Part shown: piece after piece, positions 8,749 through 17,484 of the stretch
Numbering within the stretch: the first letter of the stretch is position 1
Layout: each line of letters begins with the position of its first letter
From: Variovorax sp. Sphag1AA
GTDB lineage: Bacteria; Pseudomonadota; Gammaproteobacteria; Burkholderiales; Burkholderiaceae_C
Length of the DNA: 64,000 nt
Direction: 5' to 3'
Assembly (NCBI RefSeq): GCF_014192575.1
Contig: NZ_JACHYC010000003.1
Location: 1 to 64,000, forward strand
Notes under the pieces: generated by a model
Databases searched by the model: none
The model's input: only the letters and a program-made list of their open reading frames with translations
What the model was told of the DNA's origin: nothing
Made by a program: the position numbers and the translations under genes

Positions 8749-10262
8749 TTCGCGATCTCCGCGTGGGCCGCTTCCGCGGCGGCCCGCGGCTGCCCGAGAC
8801 GAATCCAGACATTGCGGGCGCGACGGTATTTTTCGAAAGCCGCCACGCCGAAGTCCTTGCCGAATCCCGATTGCTTGAAGCCGCCGAACGGGCTCACGAT
8901 GTCGTCGCTGCGCCCATAGGCATTGACCCATACGACGCCGGCCTCCACGCTTTGCGCAGCTGCCAGGGCCTTGTCGATGTCGGAGGTATGGATGCCGGCG
9001 CTGAGGCCATAGAGAGGGTGGGCAGCAAGCGCCAAGCCCTCTTCGTAGTTGTCGAAGGTCTGTACCGTGAGCACCGGGCCGAAGACTTCGTCGCGAAGCA
9101 CCTCGCTGCCTGGCTGCACGTTGGTGATGACGGTGGGCTCGAAGAACACGGCCTTGCCGTCCATGAAGCGCTGGCCCCCACACACCAGCTCGCCGCCGGC
9201 GGCGCGAGCCTGATCGACTATGCGTTGCGCGCGTTCGGCCTGTGGCATCGAGATCAGCGGCGGCAGCGTGGTGGCCTCGCTCCACGTCGGGCCGGGCCGG
9301 GCGGTCTTCACGCGGTCGACGATGCGCTCCAGCAGGTTCTGCGCCACATCGCGTTGCACCACAAGGCGACTTCCGCAGAAGCAGATCTGCCCGCTGTTGC
9401 GAGTGATGGATGAGGCCACCATCTCCGCGACACGGCCCAGGTCGGGTGCGTCGGCGAAGACCAGTTGGGGGCTCTTGCCACCGAGCTCGAGAGATACGGG
9501 CTTCATGCCGTGATGCGCTGCGTCCGTCATGACCGCGGCTCCGGTGCGCGTGGAGCCGGTGAACGTCACATAGCTCACGCCGGGGTGACGGACCAGCGCG
9601 GAACCTGTGTGCTGCCCGGTGCCCACCAGCACGTTGAACAGGCCGTGCGGCAGGCCGGCCTCCACGGCCAGTGCCGCCATGCGCAGCGCCGAGAACGGCG
9701 TGAGCTCGGAGGGCTTGAGCACCACCGCATTGCCCGCTGCCAGCGCAGGGGCGAACTTGGCCGTGGCCAACAGCAATGGAACGTTCCAGGGTGAGATCGC
9801 GGCGACGACGCCGTAGGGCTCGTGCAGGGTCAGGCTCCAGACGTCCCGCGGAGTCTCGAACACCTCGCCGCTCGTCTTGTCGGCGCATTCGCCGTAGAAG
9901 CGCAGCAGTTCGATGGCCACAGGAACATCGCGCTCCAGCGTTTCGGCAATCGGCCGGGAGCTGCAAACGGATTCCAGTTGCGCCATCGCCAGGCTGTGCT
10001 TCTCCACCAACGCTGCCCAGCGGCGCATCACCGCCGCGCGCTGGCGCGGCGCCGCCGTGGCCCAGCCGGAGCGCTTCAGCGCCTCCTTCGCGGCAGTGAC
10101 GGCGTGGTCCACGACCCCTTCGTCCGCCTCGTGGAACACCGCGGCGATCTTGCCGTCGGAGGGCCGATGGACTTCGATGGGCGCACCTTTGTTCTCCAGG
10201 AAGTTGCCATCGACGAAAGAGCGCCGGTCCAGCTCGACGGTGTCAGGGGCAAAGCTATGCAT
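8745..10262 (-). CDS. NAD(P)-dependent aldehyde dehydrogenase
   Basis: A 505-aa aldehyde dehydrogenase. Visible are ISPWNVPLLLA, VTFTGSTRTG (coenzyme binding), LELGGKSPQLVF (general-base Glu), NSGQICFCGSR (nucleophile Cys in GQIC) and FGGFKQSGFGKDFG near the C-terminus. It oxidises an aldehyde to the acid, most simply the aldehyde produced by the coupled ThDP enzyme. It is the first gene of the minus-strand operon, so the promoter should lie in 10263-10400, divergent from the IclR gene. The length is normal for the family; the specific substrate is unknown. Confidence 0.9.
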   Translation of the reverse strand: MHSFAPDTVELDRRSFVDGNFLENKGAPIEVHRPSDGKIAAVFHEADEGVVDHAVTAAKEALKRSGWATAAPRQRAAVMRRWAALVEKHSLAMAQLESVCSSRPIAETLERDVPVAIELLRFYGECADKTSGEVFETPRDVWSLTLHEPYGVVAAISPWNVPLLLATAKFAPALAAGNAVVLKPSELTPFSALRMAALAVEAGLPHGLFNVLVGTGQHTGSALVRHPGVSYVTFTGSTRTGAAVMTDAAHHGMKPVSLELGGKSPQLVFADAPDLGRVAEMVASSITRNSGQICFCGSRLVVQRDVAQNLLERIVDRVKTARPGPTWSEATTLPPLISMPQAERAQRIVDQARAAGGELVCGGQRFMDGKAVFFEPTVITNVQPGSEVLRDEVFGPVLTVQTFDNYEEGLALAAHPLYGLSAGIHTSDIDKALAAAQSVEAGVVWVNAYGRSDDIVSPFGGFKQSGFGKDFGVAAFEKYRRARNVWIRLGQPRAAAEAAHAEIAK

Positions 10263-10624
10263 CTATCTGTTTCCAGTAAACGGAAGTGACTATCGATTAA
10301 TGGAAATTCTAGAGGCTGCTTACGGCTTCCAGATTGGGGTATCTGCTATTGCTTGGGGTGTATGAATGAGATAAGCGATGGTTTTCGCGGGCTTTACCAG
10401 CGAGGGTGAGATCCATGCAGGCACGCGGCGACGGAGTCCGAGAAACTGCGATCAACCGCCTGTAGACTCTTCGCCGTTTCCGTCCTCAGAAAAGCATTCC
10501 TGCTGAACGGAAGCTCAAAAAGTCAGGCATCAGCCTCACGTCAAGCTGGCTGCGAGTGATGAATCGCGTGCCGAGATGCGACGTGCTTGCCGCCTGCTGC
10601 CCCACTTTTTCTGGAGACTTTTGG
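10263..10624. promoter_or_regulatory. Divergent promoter region of operon 1 and the IclR gene
   Basis: About 360 bases between the aldehyde dehydrogenase and the IclR regulator. The AT-rich part at 10263-10310 contains TTCC-AGTAAAC-GGAA (10271-10285) and TGGAAATTC (10301-10309), which fit the TTCC/GGAA arms common in IclR operators. No convincing small gene was seen. Confidence 0.45.
10271..10285. promoter_or_regulatory. Candidate IclR operator
   Basis: TTCC and GGAA arms separated by 7 nt lie 9-23 nt upstream of the aldehyde dehydrogenase start. The adjacent divergent IclR-family gene makes it a plausible operator, but the arms are only 4 bp long. Confidence 0.3.
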
Positions 10625-11425
10625 ATGATGGAGCGCGAAACCGGAACCACGGCGCGAGTACTTATGGTGCTGCGTGCAGTGGCCGAAATGCAGCCGGAGC
10701 CTACGATGAAGGCGCTGGCCGACAGGCTGAACCTACCGCCTTCGACCATGCATCGGCTGCTGGAGCTCCTGGCGGAACACGGCATGGTCGAGCGCGACGA
10801 AAGCACGCGCACTTTCCGGCCCGCGGTGGAGTTCTTTCGCATTGCGGCGCTCGTCGTCAACCGCGTGTCGATTCGAATGTTGGCGCGCCCCTATCTCCAG
10901 GCTGCGGCGCGCGCGGTGGATGAATCGGCCTATCTGTGCGTGTACGACGCCAACGGCGGCCGCATGACCTTCGCGGCAACAGCGACCTGCAGTCACCTGC
11001 TGGACTATCGCGTGCCGCTGGACACGCCATTCAGCCTTGTTACCGGGGCCTCTGGCCGGTCGATCCTCGCGTGGGTCGACAAGGTACGGCAAGACGAAAT
11101 CATTCGTAGCGAGATCGCTGCGGGCGAACTGGATCAAGCTGCCAGAGCGCAACTGGAAGAGGCGCTCATCGAGGTCCGAGCGCGAGGCTATGCACAGACT
11201 TTCGGCCAGCGCATCAAAGGGGCTGTGGGCATCTTTGCGCCGGTATTCGACGCGGCGGGGACAGTCACCGGGAGCCTGGGCTTCACGGTACCGGAGATGC
11301 GGTACCAAGCTGCGCTTCAGCAGACGTTGGTGTCAGTGGCGCTCGAGCAGGCTGCTGCGCTGTCAGGAGTTCTGGGCTACACGCAGGAACCGGATGCTCT
11401 CAAACGAGCGGGTGATACGACCTGA
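10625..11425 (+). CDS. IclR-family transcriptional regulator
   Basis: A 266-aa IclR-type regulator. The N-terminal winged helix contains PTMKALADRLNLPPSTMHRLL, and the C-terminal effector domain includes PLDTPFSLVTGASGRSILAW and the typical ending with GSLGFTVP. The ATG at 10625 was chosen because CTGGAGAC lies about 9 nt upstream and the helix-turn-helix then starts at the usual place; an in-frame ATG at 10556 would add about 23 unrelated residues. IclR proteins sense small aromatic or organic acids. Divergent orientation to the 10262-1152 operon makes that operon its likely target. Confidence 0.85.
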   Translation: MMERETGTTARVLMVLRAVAEMQPEPTMKALADRLNLPPSTMHRLLELLAEHGMVERDESTRTFRPAVEFFRIAALVVNRVSIRMLARPYLQAAARAVDESAYLCVYDANGGRMTFAATATCSHLLDYRVPLDTPFSLVTGASGRSILAWVDKVRQDEIIRSEIAAGELDQAARAQLEEALIEVRARGYAQTFGQRIKGAVGIFAPVFDAAGTVTGSLGFTVPEMRYQAALQQTLVSVALEQAAALSGVLGYTQEPDALKRAGDTT

Positions 11426-11785
11426 ATCTGCACCGTCTGGATTCCGCGGGCGACATCTTTCGCTCGCAGAAGCAGTGCACCCCGCAGAAGGGGTCACGGG
11501 TCCACGGACTCCCTAGTGCTGTCGGGCCCTGGCGGTAGACCAACTGCCTGTCGCCCCGACTTCTCCCTGCGGCAGAAGGCCGCTCTTGCAAGACCTGCAA
11601 GGGGCGAGCCATCCCCTCCATGCGCGCGAGGTCAAAGCATGGAATACGACATCTTGGCTTTCCCGAAGCTCAATACCTGGCTGCAGGCGAGCATCGACCG
11701 GCCGGCCGCTAGGAAGGCGAGGCTGTTGCGGGAATGAGTTGTCCCGCAGTCAAACAGGGTTGACGCAAGTCGCATGCAGGCGGAG
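11426..11785. other. Intergenic stretch between IclR and TetR genes
   Basis: About 360 bases with no intact gene. It contains the GST-like tail at 11639-11737; nothing else recognisable was seen. The TetR gene converges from the right. Confidence 0.5.
11639..11737 (+). pseudogene. Glutathione S-transferase C-terminal remnant
   Basis: A 32-residue stretch reads MEYDILAFPKLNTWLQ then ASIDRPAARKA and stops. A 'FPxLxxWLxxxxxRPAxxKA' ending is typical of the C-terminal helices of bacterial GSTs. No thioredoxin-like N-terminal half is found upstream, so it is probably the tail of a deleted gst gene. The fragment is short and the call is by pattern only. Confidence 0.4.
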
Positions 11786-12454
11786 CTATGTGGCGAGCGG
11801 CTTCGCCGGGCGCTTCTTGGCCGCCGGTTGAAGCATTTCTTCCGCGATTGCTTCCCATCGGGAGAACAGGCGCGGAAAGTGCGCCACCTCGCCGCTCATC
11901 AATTTGCGCACACTGAGACCGCGCGTCATCGCGAAGGTGAGATGGATGCAGTCTTCGGCCTGTAGCGGCGGGTAGCCGGCTTCGGTGAATGCCTCGATCC
12001 ATGCTTTTTCCACGGAGACGCGGTACTCCCTGCTCAGACGCTTGGCTTCCTGACCGAGCGGCTGGTCGCCACCCACCATCATCAGGTCAAGCGCGACATA
12101 GAAATCCTCACCGAGGAAGAAGTCCTGGCTGTCCTCGATCATGGCTTGGAGCAGTCGCCCTGGTTCGGCGCGCGCCTTCTCGATTCGTTCGAGTGCCTTG
12201 CGGTGACTGTCGATGTACACCTTCTCCAGCGCCTGCAGCACGAGCGCATCCTTGACCGGGAAATGATGTGTCTGCGCACCGCGCGAGACGCCTGCAACCT
12301 TTGCGACTTCTGCAACCCGGAAGCCTGCATAGCGTTTTTGCTTGAGCAACGCGATGGCGCCCTTCACCAGTTTCTGTTGTGTCGATGCCGTGCGTTCGGC
12401 CTGCGTGCGCCGGGGCCGTGGGCCCATTGAGGGTCGTGCTCTGGAGGGGATCAT
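11786..12454 (-). CDS. TetR-family transcriptional regulator
   Basis: A 222-aa TetR-type repressor. The helix-turn-helix lies near residues 40-62 (FRVAEVAKVAGVSRGAQTHHF), shown in part as VAEVAKVAGVSRGA. The C-terminal ligand domain is helical, and the basic tail AAKKRPAK is notable. The start at 12454 (MIPSRARP) is preferred over a longer in-frame form reaching 12562, which would cover most of the divergent promoter; MGPRPRR at 12427 is also possible. It is divergent from the P450 operon, which it probably represses. Confidence 0.8.
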   Translation of the reverse strand: MIPSRARPSMGPRPRRTQAERTASTQQKLVKGAIALLKQKRYAGFRVAEVAKVAGVSRGAQTHHFPVKDALVLQALEKVYIDSHRKALERIEKARAEPGRLLQAMIEDSQDFFLGEDFYVALDLMMVGGDQPLGQEAKRLSREYRVSVEKAWIEAFTEAGYPPLQAEDCIHLTFAMTRGLSVRKLMSGEVAHFPRLFSRWEAIAEEMLQPAAKKRPAKPLAT

Positions 12455-12597
12455 GGAGTGGAAGGATATAGGCGAATTGGTCTGAAAGATTTCACCTTCG
12501 ATGCGCATCGCTCCCACGCAGTCGCTCGGGGCGTCGGCAGTTTCGGTGTTTTCCCTAGGCAAAACGACTCACAAAAATCGGACAGGCTGCGTATGAT

Positions 12598-12619
12598 ACA
12601 AACCATCCTGACTGTTTGT
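12598..12619. promoter_or_regulatory. Candidate operator of the P450 operon
   Basis: ACAAAC and GTTTGT form perfect 6-bp arms around a 10-nt spacer, ending 27 nt upstream of the P450 start. The site sits between the divergent TetR and P450 genes, which fits a TetR-type operator. Confidence 0.4.
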
Positions 12620-12645
12620 TTGTTCTGAAGCCAGCTGGAGATTCC

Positions 12646-13887
12646 ATGAGTTCCGTAATCCAAGAGCCGCAGCAATCGCCGACGCCGACCACGGCCTTCG
12701 ACCTGTTCGATCTCCCGGAGCACTACTACGACGATCCCTATCCGTTCTTCAAGACGCTGCGCGACGAGGAGCCGGTGCACTGGAACAGCGATGGTTCGGT
12801 CCTGGTGACTCGCTATGCGGACGTGAAAGCGGTGTGGCGCGACCTGTCCGGCGTGGTCAATCGCGATGCAACCTACCGTGAAAAGTTCGGCGAAGGGCCG
12901 CTGCTGGAGCACCACACATCCAGCATGCTCTTCAAGGACCCGCCAGACCACGACCGCCTGCGCGACATCGTCAATCCGTTCTTCACGCCTTCCGGCATCG
13001 AACGTCTACGACAGAGCGTTCGCGAGATCGTCGAGCAGTTGCTAGAGGAGCTCGAAGGTCGCACCGAGATCGACTACGTGACCGATTTCGCCTCGAGGAT
13101 CCCGGTGCAGGTCATCTGCGACATCTTCGGCGTGCCGAGGTCGGACGGGTCCCGCATCCGTGACTGGGGCGCGCAGGTTCTCTTTCCGCTCAACCCTCGT
13201 GTTTCGGCGGACGCCATCGCCGGCGGCAACTCGGGCGCGGCCAACTTCAAAGCTTATCTGTTGGAGCACATCAACGAGTGGCGTCGGCGTCCGGTCGAGG
13301 AGACGCCTTCCAACGTCATCAGTGCGCTGGTCAAGGCGGAGAAGACTGGGCACGCCATCAGCGAGAACGAGATGGCCCACATGTGCATCCTCCTTCTCAA
13401 CGGCGGGCATGAGACCACGACCAATCTAATCGGGCTGTCCACACTGGCGTTGCTTCGCAACCGCGACCAGTTCGATGTCATGGCCCAGGACGAAGCCATC
13501 GTGAGCTCCGGTGTCGAGGAATGCCTGCGATACACCACGCCGCTGCAGCTTCAAGGCCGGCGCACGACGCGCGCTGTGACGCTGCCTTCGGGCGCGAGCA
13601 TTCCCGCGGGCGTCGAGATCATCATCGCGCAGGCCTCGGCCAACCGCGACGAGCGCGTGTTCCAGGATCCGGACCGGCTCGATCTCGCGCGCCGGCCCAA
13701 TCCTCATCTCTCGTTCGGCGCCGGCATTCATGTCTGCCTGGGGCGTCCTCTTGCGCGCCTGGAAGCGAGCATCGCGCTGCCGGCGGTGACGCGTCGATTC
13801 CCTCGCATGGACTTGCGTCCCGGTCTTGCGTTCAACACCAATGCGCGGTTTCGCGGCATTCGAACCATGCCGGTGGTGCTCTCGTGA
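12646..13887 (+). CDS. Cytochrome P450
   Basis: A 413-aa soluble bacterial P450. The heme-binding loop FGAGIHVCLGRPLA places the axial thiolate at Cys364; EECLRY is the ExxR helix, and LLNGGHETTTN is the I-helix oxygen-activation motif. The ATG at 12646 follows CTGGAG at five bases; a TTG-initiated extension to 12616 is less likely. Its stop overlaps the reductase GTG (GTGA), and a ferredoxin follows, so the operon encodes a full class I electron chain. Before a gentisate dioxygenase, it may hydroxylate or O-demethylate an aromatic acid toward gentisate; the substrate is inferred only. Confidence 0.9.
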   Translation: MSSVIQEPQQSPTPTTAFDLFDLPEHYYDDPYPFFKTLRDEEPVHWNSDGSVLVTRYADVKAVWRDLSGVVNRDATYREKFGEGPLLEHHTSSMLFKDPPDHDRLRDIVNPFFTPSGIERLRQSVREIVEQLLEELEGRTEIDYVTDFASRIPVQVICDIFGVPRSDGSRIRDWGAQVLFPLNPRVSADAIAGGNSGAANFKAYLLEHINEWRRRPVEETPSNVISALVKAEKTGHAISENEMAHMCILLLNGGHETTTNLIGLSTLALLRNRDQFDVMAQDEAIVSSGVEECLRYTTPLQLQGRRTTRAVTLPSGASIPAGVEIIIAQASANRDERVFQDPDRLDLARRPNPHLSFGAGIHVCLGRPLARLEASIALPAVTRRFPRMDLRPGLAFNTNARFRGIRTMPVVLS

Positions 13888-15137
13888 CTGCTCCCGATAT
13901 CTCGATTCAACCGATCGTCGTGGTCGGCGCCGGCCAGGCGGCCTGCCAGTTCATCGCATCGCTTCGGCAGATGGGGCATCAAGGGCCGGTTGTCGTGCTG
14001 GGCGACGAGCCGCAGCCGCCCTACCAGCGGCCGCCACTGAGCAAGGCCTTCCTGCATGCAGGCGATGAGACCTCGCTTCTGCTCAGGCCCTTGTCGTTCT
14101 TCGAAACGATGCGCTGCGACTTGCGTCTGGGTGTGAAGGTGATGCGCATTCTTCCCGAGAAGTCGGAGGTGGAACTCGAGAACGGAGAACATCTCCGGTA
14201 TGCCCAACTCGTCCTGGCGACTGGTGCGCGGGCGCGCGATCTGCCGGGTCTGGGAGGAGGGGACCAGTCCCGGGTGTTCGTGCTGCGCTCGCTCGCCCAT
14301 GCCCGTGCCTTGCGCGAAGGGCTGGCCCATTGCCGGCGACTGGCAGTGATCGGCGGTGGCTACGTCGGACTGGAGGTCGCGGCCTCGGCGCGGACACAGG
14401 GCGTCGCAGTCACGGTCTTCGAGTCCGCAGCGCGGGTCATGCAGCGTTCGGTCGGCGAGGTGACCTCATCCCTTGTGCAAGAGGTCCATGCCGACCACGA
14501 CGTTCAACTGCGGTTGGGCGTGTCGCTCCAGAAGGTGCATGCAGCCGCCGACGGCATCCGCCTTGGCGTCGCCGGGGAAGCGGAACAACACTTCGACGCG
14601 CTTCTGGTCGGGATCGGCGCAGAGCCTTGCATCTCCCTGGCGAAGGACGCTGGAATCGCGTGCGCGAAGGGCATTCTGGTCGACGACCAGGGGCGTACCA
14701 GCGCGCCGGGCGTACTGGCGATCGGGGACTGCACGGAGGCTCGCGATGGCGGGCGTCCGCGTCTGGAATCGGTCCAGGGTGCCATCGATCAGGCCAAGGT
14801 CGCGGCGGCCGCGCTGGCTGGCCGTCCCGTGCCGTCTCCGACCGTGCCGTGGTTCTGGTCGGACCAATACAGCCATCGTCTGCAGGTGGCCGGCATCGCG
14901 CGAGACCATGACACGGAGGTTCTGCGAAGGCATGGCCCGAAGAAGCAATCCGTCTGGTACCTGCGCGCGGGTCGTGTCATCGCCGTCGAGGCTTTCGACG
15001 CGGCCGAGGACTTCATGGCGGCTCGCATGCTTATCCGTTCGGGCGCGCAATTGCAGATGGACCAACTGGCCGATCCCTCGTATGGGTTGGGTCCCGCTCC
15101 GTCGGCTTCCGCCGCCGCCGAAATGGCAAGTGGCTGA
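13884..15137 (+). CDS. NAD(P)H-dependent ferredoxin reductase
   Basis: A 417-aa FAD protein of the ferredoxin/rubredoxin reductase family. It has an N-terminal FAD motif (VVVGAGQAACQF), an internal NAD(P)H motif (LAVIGGGYVGLEVAA) and the second FAD motif GVLAIGDCTEA. PPYQRPPLSKAFL is typical of reductases paired with P450s or ring dioxygenases. The start is a GTG overlapping the P450 stop, which fixes the frame. It should pass electrons from NAD(P)H to the ferredoxin at 15165. Confidence 0.9.
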   Translation: MTAPDISIQPIVVVGAGQAACQFIASLRQMGHQGPVVVLGDEPQPPYQRPPLSKAFLHAGDETSLLLRPLSFFETMRCDLRLGVKVMRILPEKSEVELENGEHLRYAQLVLATGARARDLPGLGGGDQSRVFVLRSLAHARALREGLAHCRRLAVIGGGYVGLEVAASARTQGVAVTVFESAARVMQRSVGEVTSSLVQEVHADHDVQLRLGVSLQKVHAAADGIRLGVAGEAEQHFDALLVGIGAEPCISLAKDAGIACAKGILVDDQGRTSAPGVLAIGDCTEARDGGRPRLESVQGAIDQAKVAAAALAGRPVPSPTVPWFWSDQYSHRLQVAGIARDHDTEVLRRHGPKKQSVWYLRAGRVIAVEAFDAAEDFMAARMLIRSGAQLQMDQLADPSYGLGPAPSASAAAEMASG

Positions 15138-15164
15138 GAGTCTTCCTTTTCTCACGAGGTTTCC

Positions 15165-15485
15165 ATGATCAGTATCGAATTCCATACCGCCGACGGCGAG
15201 CGCCTGCAATGCACTGCCCACGAGGGCACATCAGTGATGGAGATTGCCGTCGCCCACAACGTACCCGGCATCGACGCCGACTGTGGTGGTGCGTGTGCAT
15301 GTGCGACTTGCCACGTGCACGTCGATCCAGAGGGCATGGCGCGATTGCCCCCTCGCGGTGACCAGGAACTGAAGATGCTCGCCTTTGCCGTGGGCGTGGA
15401 CGACGGAAGCCGCCTGTCGTGCCAACTGCCGGTGAGTGCGGCCTATCAGGGCGTGGTCTTCAGGGTGCCTGCTTCGCAGTACTGA
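15165..15485 (+). CDS. 2Fe-2S ferredoxin
   Basis: A 106-aa adrenodoxin/putidaredoxin-type ferredoxin. Cys40, Cys46, Cys49 and Cys86 follow the C-x5-C-x2-C-x36-C pattern that binds one 2Fe-2S cluster; Cys44 is an extra Cys within the loop. The ATG follows ACGAGGTTTCC. It carries electrons from the reductase at 13884 to the P450 at 12646. Confidence 0.92.
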   Translation: MISIEFHTADGERLQCTAHEGTSVMEIAVAHNVPGIDADCGGACACATCHVHVDPEGMARLPPRGDQELKMLAFAVGVDDGSRLSCQLPVSAAYQGVVFRVPASQY

Positions 15486-15528
15486 GTCACTTGCCGGTTC
15501 TTTCATTCATCAATGCCATCAATCCCCC

Positions 15529-16398
15529 ATGAAACTCTGTCGCTTTGACCATGACCGGCTGGGCGTGGTCGTCGGCGAGTCGCTGCGTGATGTGTCCGCC
15601 GCGCTCGATGTCCTCCCACAGGTGCGGTATCCGTTGCCGCAAGTCGACCCGCTCATCGCACACCTGCCGCAGGTGCGCGAAGCCATCGAGGCACTGCTGC
15701 CCACGGCGCCGTTCCATCCGCTCGCGGGTGCGCACCTGCTCAGCCCGGTCGCGAACCCGGGAAAGATCGTTGCCGCGCCGGTCAACTACCGCCGGCATTT
15801 GGAAGAAGCAAGGATGCAGGCCGAGATCCACCATGATCAGCAGGTCCAGGAGATCCAGAAGATCGGCTTGTTCCTGAAAGCCACCAGTTCTCTCGTCGGT
15901 CCGTCCCAAGGGGTCGCGTTGCAGCACTTGGACAGGCGCAACGATCATGAGGCGGAGCTCGCCGTCATCATCGGCAAGGAGGGGCGCGACATCTCACGCG
16001 AAGACGCCATGCAGTACGTGGCCGGCTATGCGGTGGGCCTCGACATGACGGTACGCGGCCCGGAGGAGCGCAGTCTTCGCAAGTCAGTGGACAGCTTCAC
16101 CGTCCTCGGTCCCTGGCTCGTGACGGCCGACGAAATCGCCGACCCCGCGAACATCGACTTCTGGCTCAAGGTCAACGGCCAGTTGCGCCAGTCGGCCAAT
16201 ACGCGCGACATGGTGCTGGACATCGGCGCGCTCATCGAGTTCGCCTCGTCGTTCTACACCCTTCATCCGGGCGACATCCTTCTCACCGGCACGCCCGAAG
16301 GCGTGGGGCCGGTTTTGCCGGGTGAACTGATCGAGTGCGCTTTCGAAGGCATTGGGCAGATCGACGTGAAGGTCCGTGCGGCCGGCCACAGCGAATAG
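15529..16398 (+). CDS. FAH-family hydrolase, probably fumarylpyruvate/maleylpyruvate hydrolase
   Basis: A 289-aa member of the fumarylacetoacetate hydrolase family. NDHEAELAVIIGKEGRDI contains the E-x-E metal ligands, and LHPGDILLTGTPEGVGPV is the typical C-terminal core. The gentisate dioxygenase gene follows after 11 nt, so the likely reaction is hydrolysis of the ring-cleavage product to pyruvate plus maleate or fumarate. No maleylpyruvate isomerase is seen nearby, which favours direct hydrolysis of maleylpyruvate or an isomerase elsewhere. An in-frame extension to 15436 overlaps the ferredoxin and is rejected. Confidence 0.8.
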   Translation: MKLCRFDHDRLGVVVGESLRDVSAALDVLPQVRYPLPQVDPLIAHLPQVREAIEALLPTAPFHPLAGAHLLSPVANPGKIVAAPVNYRRHLEEARMQAEIHHDQQVQEIQKIGLFLKATSSLVGPSQGVALQHLDRRNDHEAELAVIIGKEGRDISREDAMQYVAGYAVGLDMTVRGPEERSLRKSVDSFTVLGPWLVTADEIADPANIDFWLKVNGQLRQSANTRDMVLDIGALIEFASSFYTLHPGDILLTGTPEGVGPVLPGELIECAFEGIGQIDVKVRAAGHSE

Positions 16399-16409
16399 AA
16401 GGAGTGCGC

Positions 16410-17480
16410 ATGACAGCAACACAGATGGCCGGCGCACATTCGACCGGCAGCAGCGTCGCCGCCGAACGTCAGGCGTTCTATGACTGTATCGATACAGCGC
16501 ACTGTGCGCCGTTGTGGGAGGTGCTTCACGGGGTCGTCACCCGAGAGCCCAAGACCCCTTGCCTGCCGCATCTCTGGTCGTGGGACATGGTGTGGCCCTG
16601 GCTGCAGGAGAGCGGGAAGCTCATCACCGCGCGCGAAGCCGAGCGGCGGGTGATCGTCCTCGAGAATCCCGGCCTGCGCGGTCAGACGCGCATCACGCAC
16701 AGCCTCTATGCCGGATTGCAGCTCATCCTGCCGGGCGAGGTCGCGCCCTCGCACAGGCACTCGCAGTCGGCGTTGCGCTTCATCCTTCACGGAGACGGCG
16801 CCTACACCACGGTCGACGGCGAGCGCGTGACCATGCATGTGGGCGATTTCGTCATCACGCCATCCTGGACCTTCCATGACCACGGCAATCTTTCGAGTGA
16901 GCCCATGGTGTGGCTGGACGGGCTGGATCTTCCGATCGTGGAATTGCTCGACGCGCAGTTTCGCGAGGACGGCGCGACGGACGTGCAGGAAGCGCGAGGC
17001 AACGCGGGCGGCAACCTGGCCCGATTCGGCTACACGCTGAAACCCGTCGAGCATGCGGCCCGTTCGCGTACCTCGCCGCTGTTCTGGTATCCCTACGATC
17101 GCACGCGTGAGGCGCTGCATATGTTGGCGCGCAGCGAGGAGCAGCATCCGTGCTGGGGCTTCAAACTGCAATACACCAACCCGGTCACCGGGGGCTGGGC
17201 GATGCCGACGATCGGGACCTTCATGCAACTGCTTCCGCGTGGCTTCAAGGGCTCGGCCTACCGCGCGACGGACTCCACGGTGTATGCCGTGGTGGAAGGC
17301 CGGGGTCGATGCATCGTCGGCGGTCGGGAGCTTGTGTTCGGACCGCGTGACGTTTTTGTCTGCCCATCATGGATGCCCTACCGGCTCGAGGCCGATGAGG
17401 ACGCCGTGCTCTTCAGCTATTCCGACCGGCCGGTCCAGCAGGCTCTGGACCTTTGGCGCGAGTCCGTCTCTGCGGATTGA
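16410..17480 (+). CDS. Gentisate 1,2-dioxygenase
   Basis: A 356-aa bicupin dioxygenase. HRHSQSALRFILHGDGAYT in the first cupin carries the iron-binding His residues. The N-terminal part, PCLPHLWSWDMVWPWLQESG, shown in part as WSWDMVWPWL, and GRTRITHSLYAGLQ-like sequence after it are characteristic of gentisate dioxygenases; the second cupin spans about residues 260-340. It opens gentisate between C1 and C2 to maleylpyruvate using Fe(II) and O2. The ATG has GAAGGAG upstream. It lies between the FAH hydrolase and a flavoprotein in one operon. 1-Hydroxy-2-naphthoate dioxygenase is a close relative and cannot be fully excluded. Confidence 0.85.
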   Translation: MTATQMAGAHSTGSSVAAERQAFYDCIDTAHCAPLWEVLHGVVTREPKTPCLPHLWSWDMVWPWLQESGKLITAREAERRVIVLENPGLRGQTRITHSLYAGLQLILPGEVAPSHRHSQSALRFILHGDGAYTTVDGERVTMHVGDFVITPSWTFHDHGNLSSEPMVWLDGLDLPIVELLDAQFREDGATDVQEARGNAGGNLARFGYTLKPVEHAARSRTSPLFWYPYDRTREALHMLARSEEQHPCWGFKLQYTNPVTGGWAMPTIGTFMQLLPRGFKGSAYRATDSTVYAVVEGRGRCIVGGRELVFGPRDVFVCPSWMPYRLEADEDAVLFSYSDRPVQQALDLWRESVSAD

Positions 17481-17484
17481 AATC

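Noticed and set aside
7030..9966. 978-codon fusion reading through the ThDP gene
   Set aside because: The upstream part is an out-of-frame shadow of the aldehyde dehydrogenase. The real gene starts at 8748, overlapping that stop.
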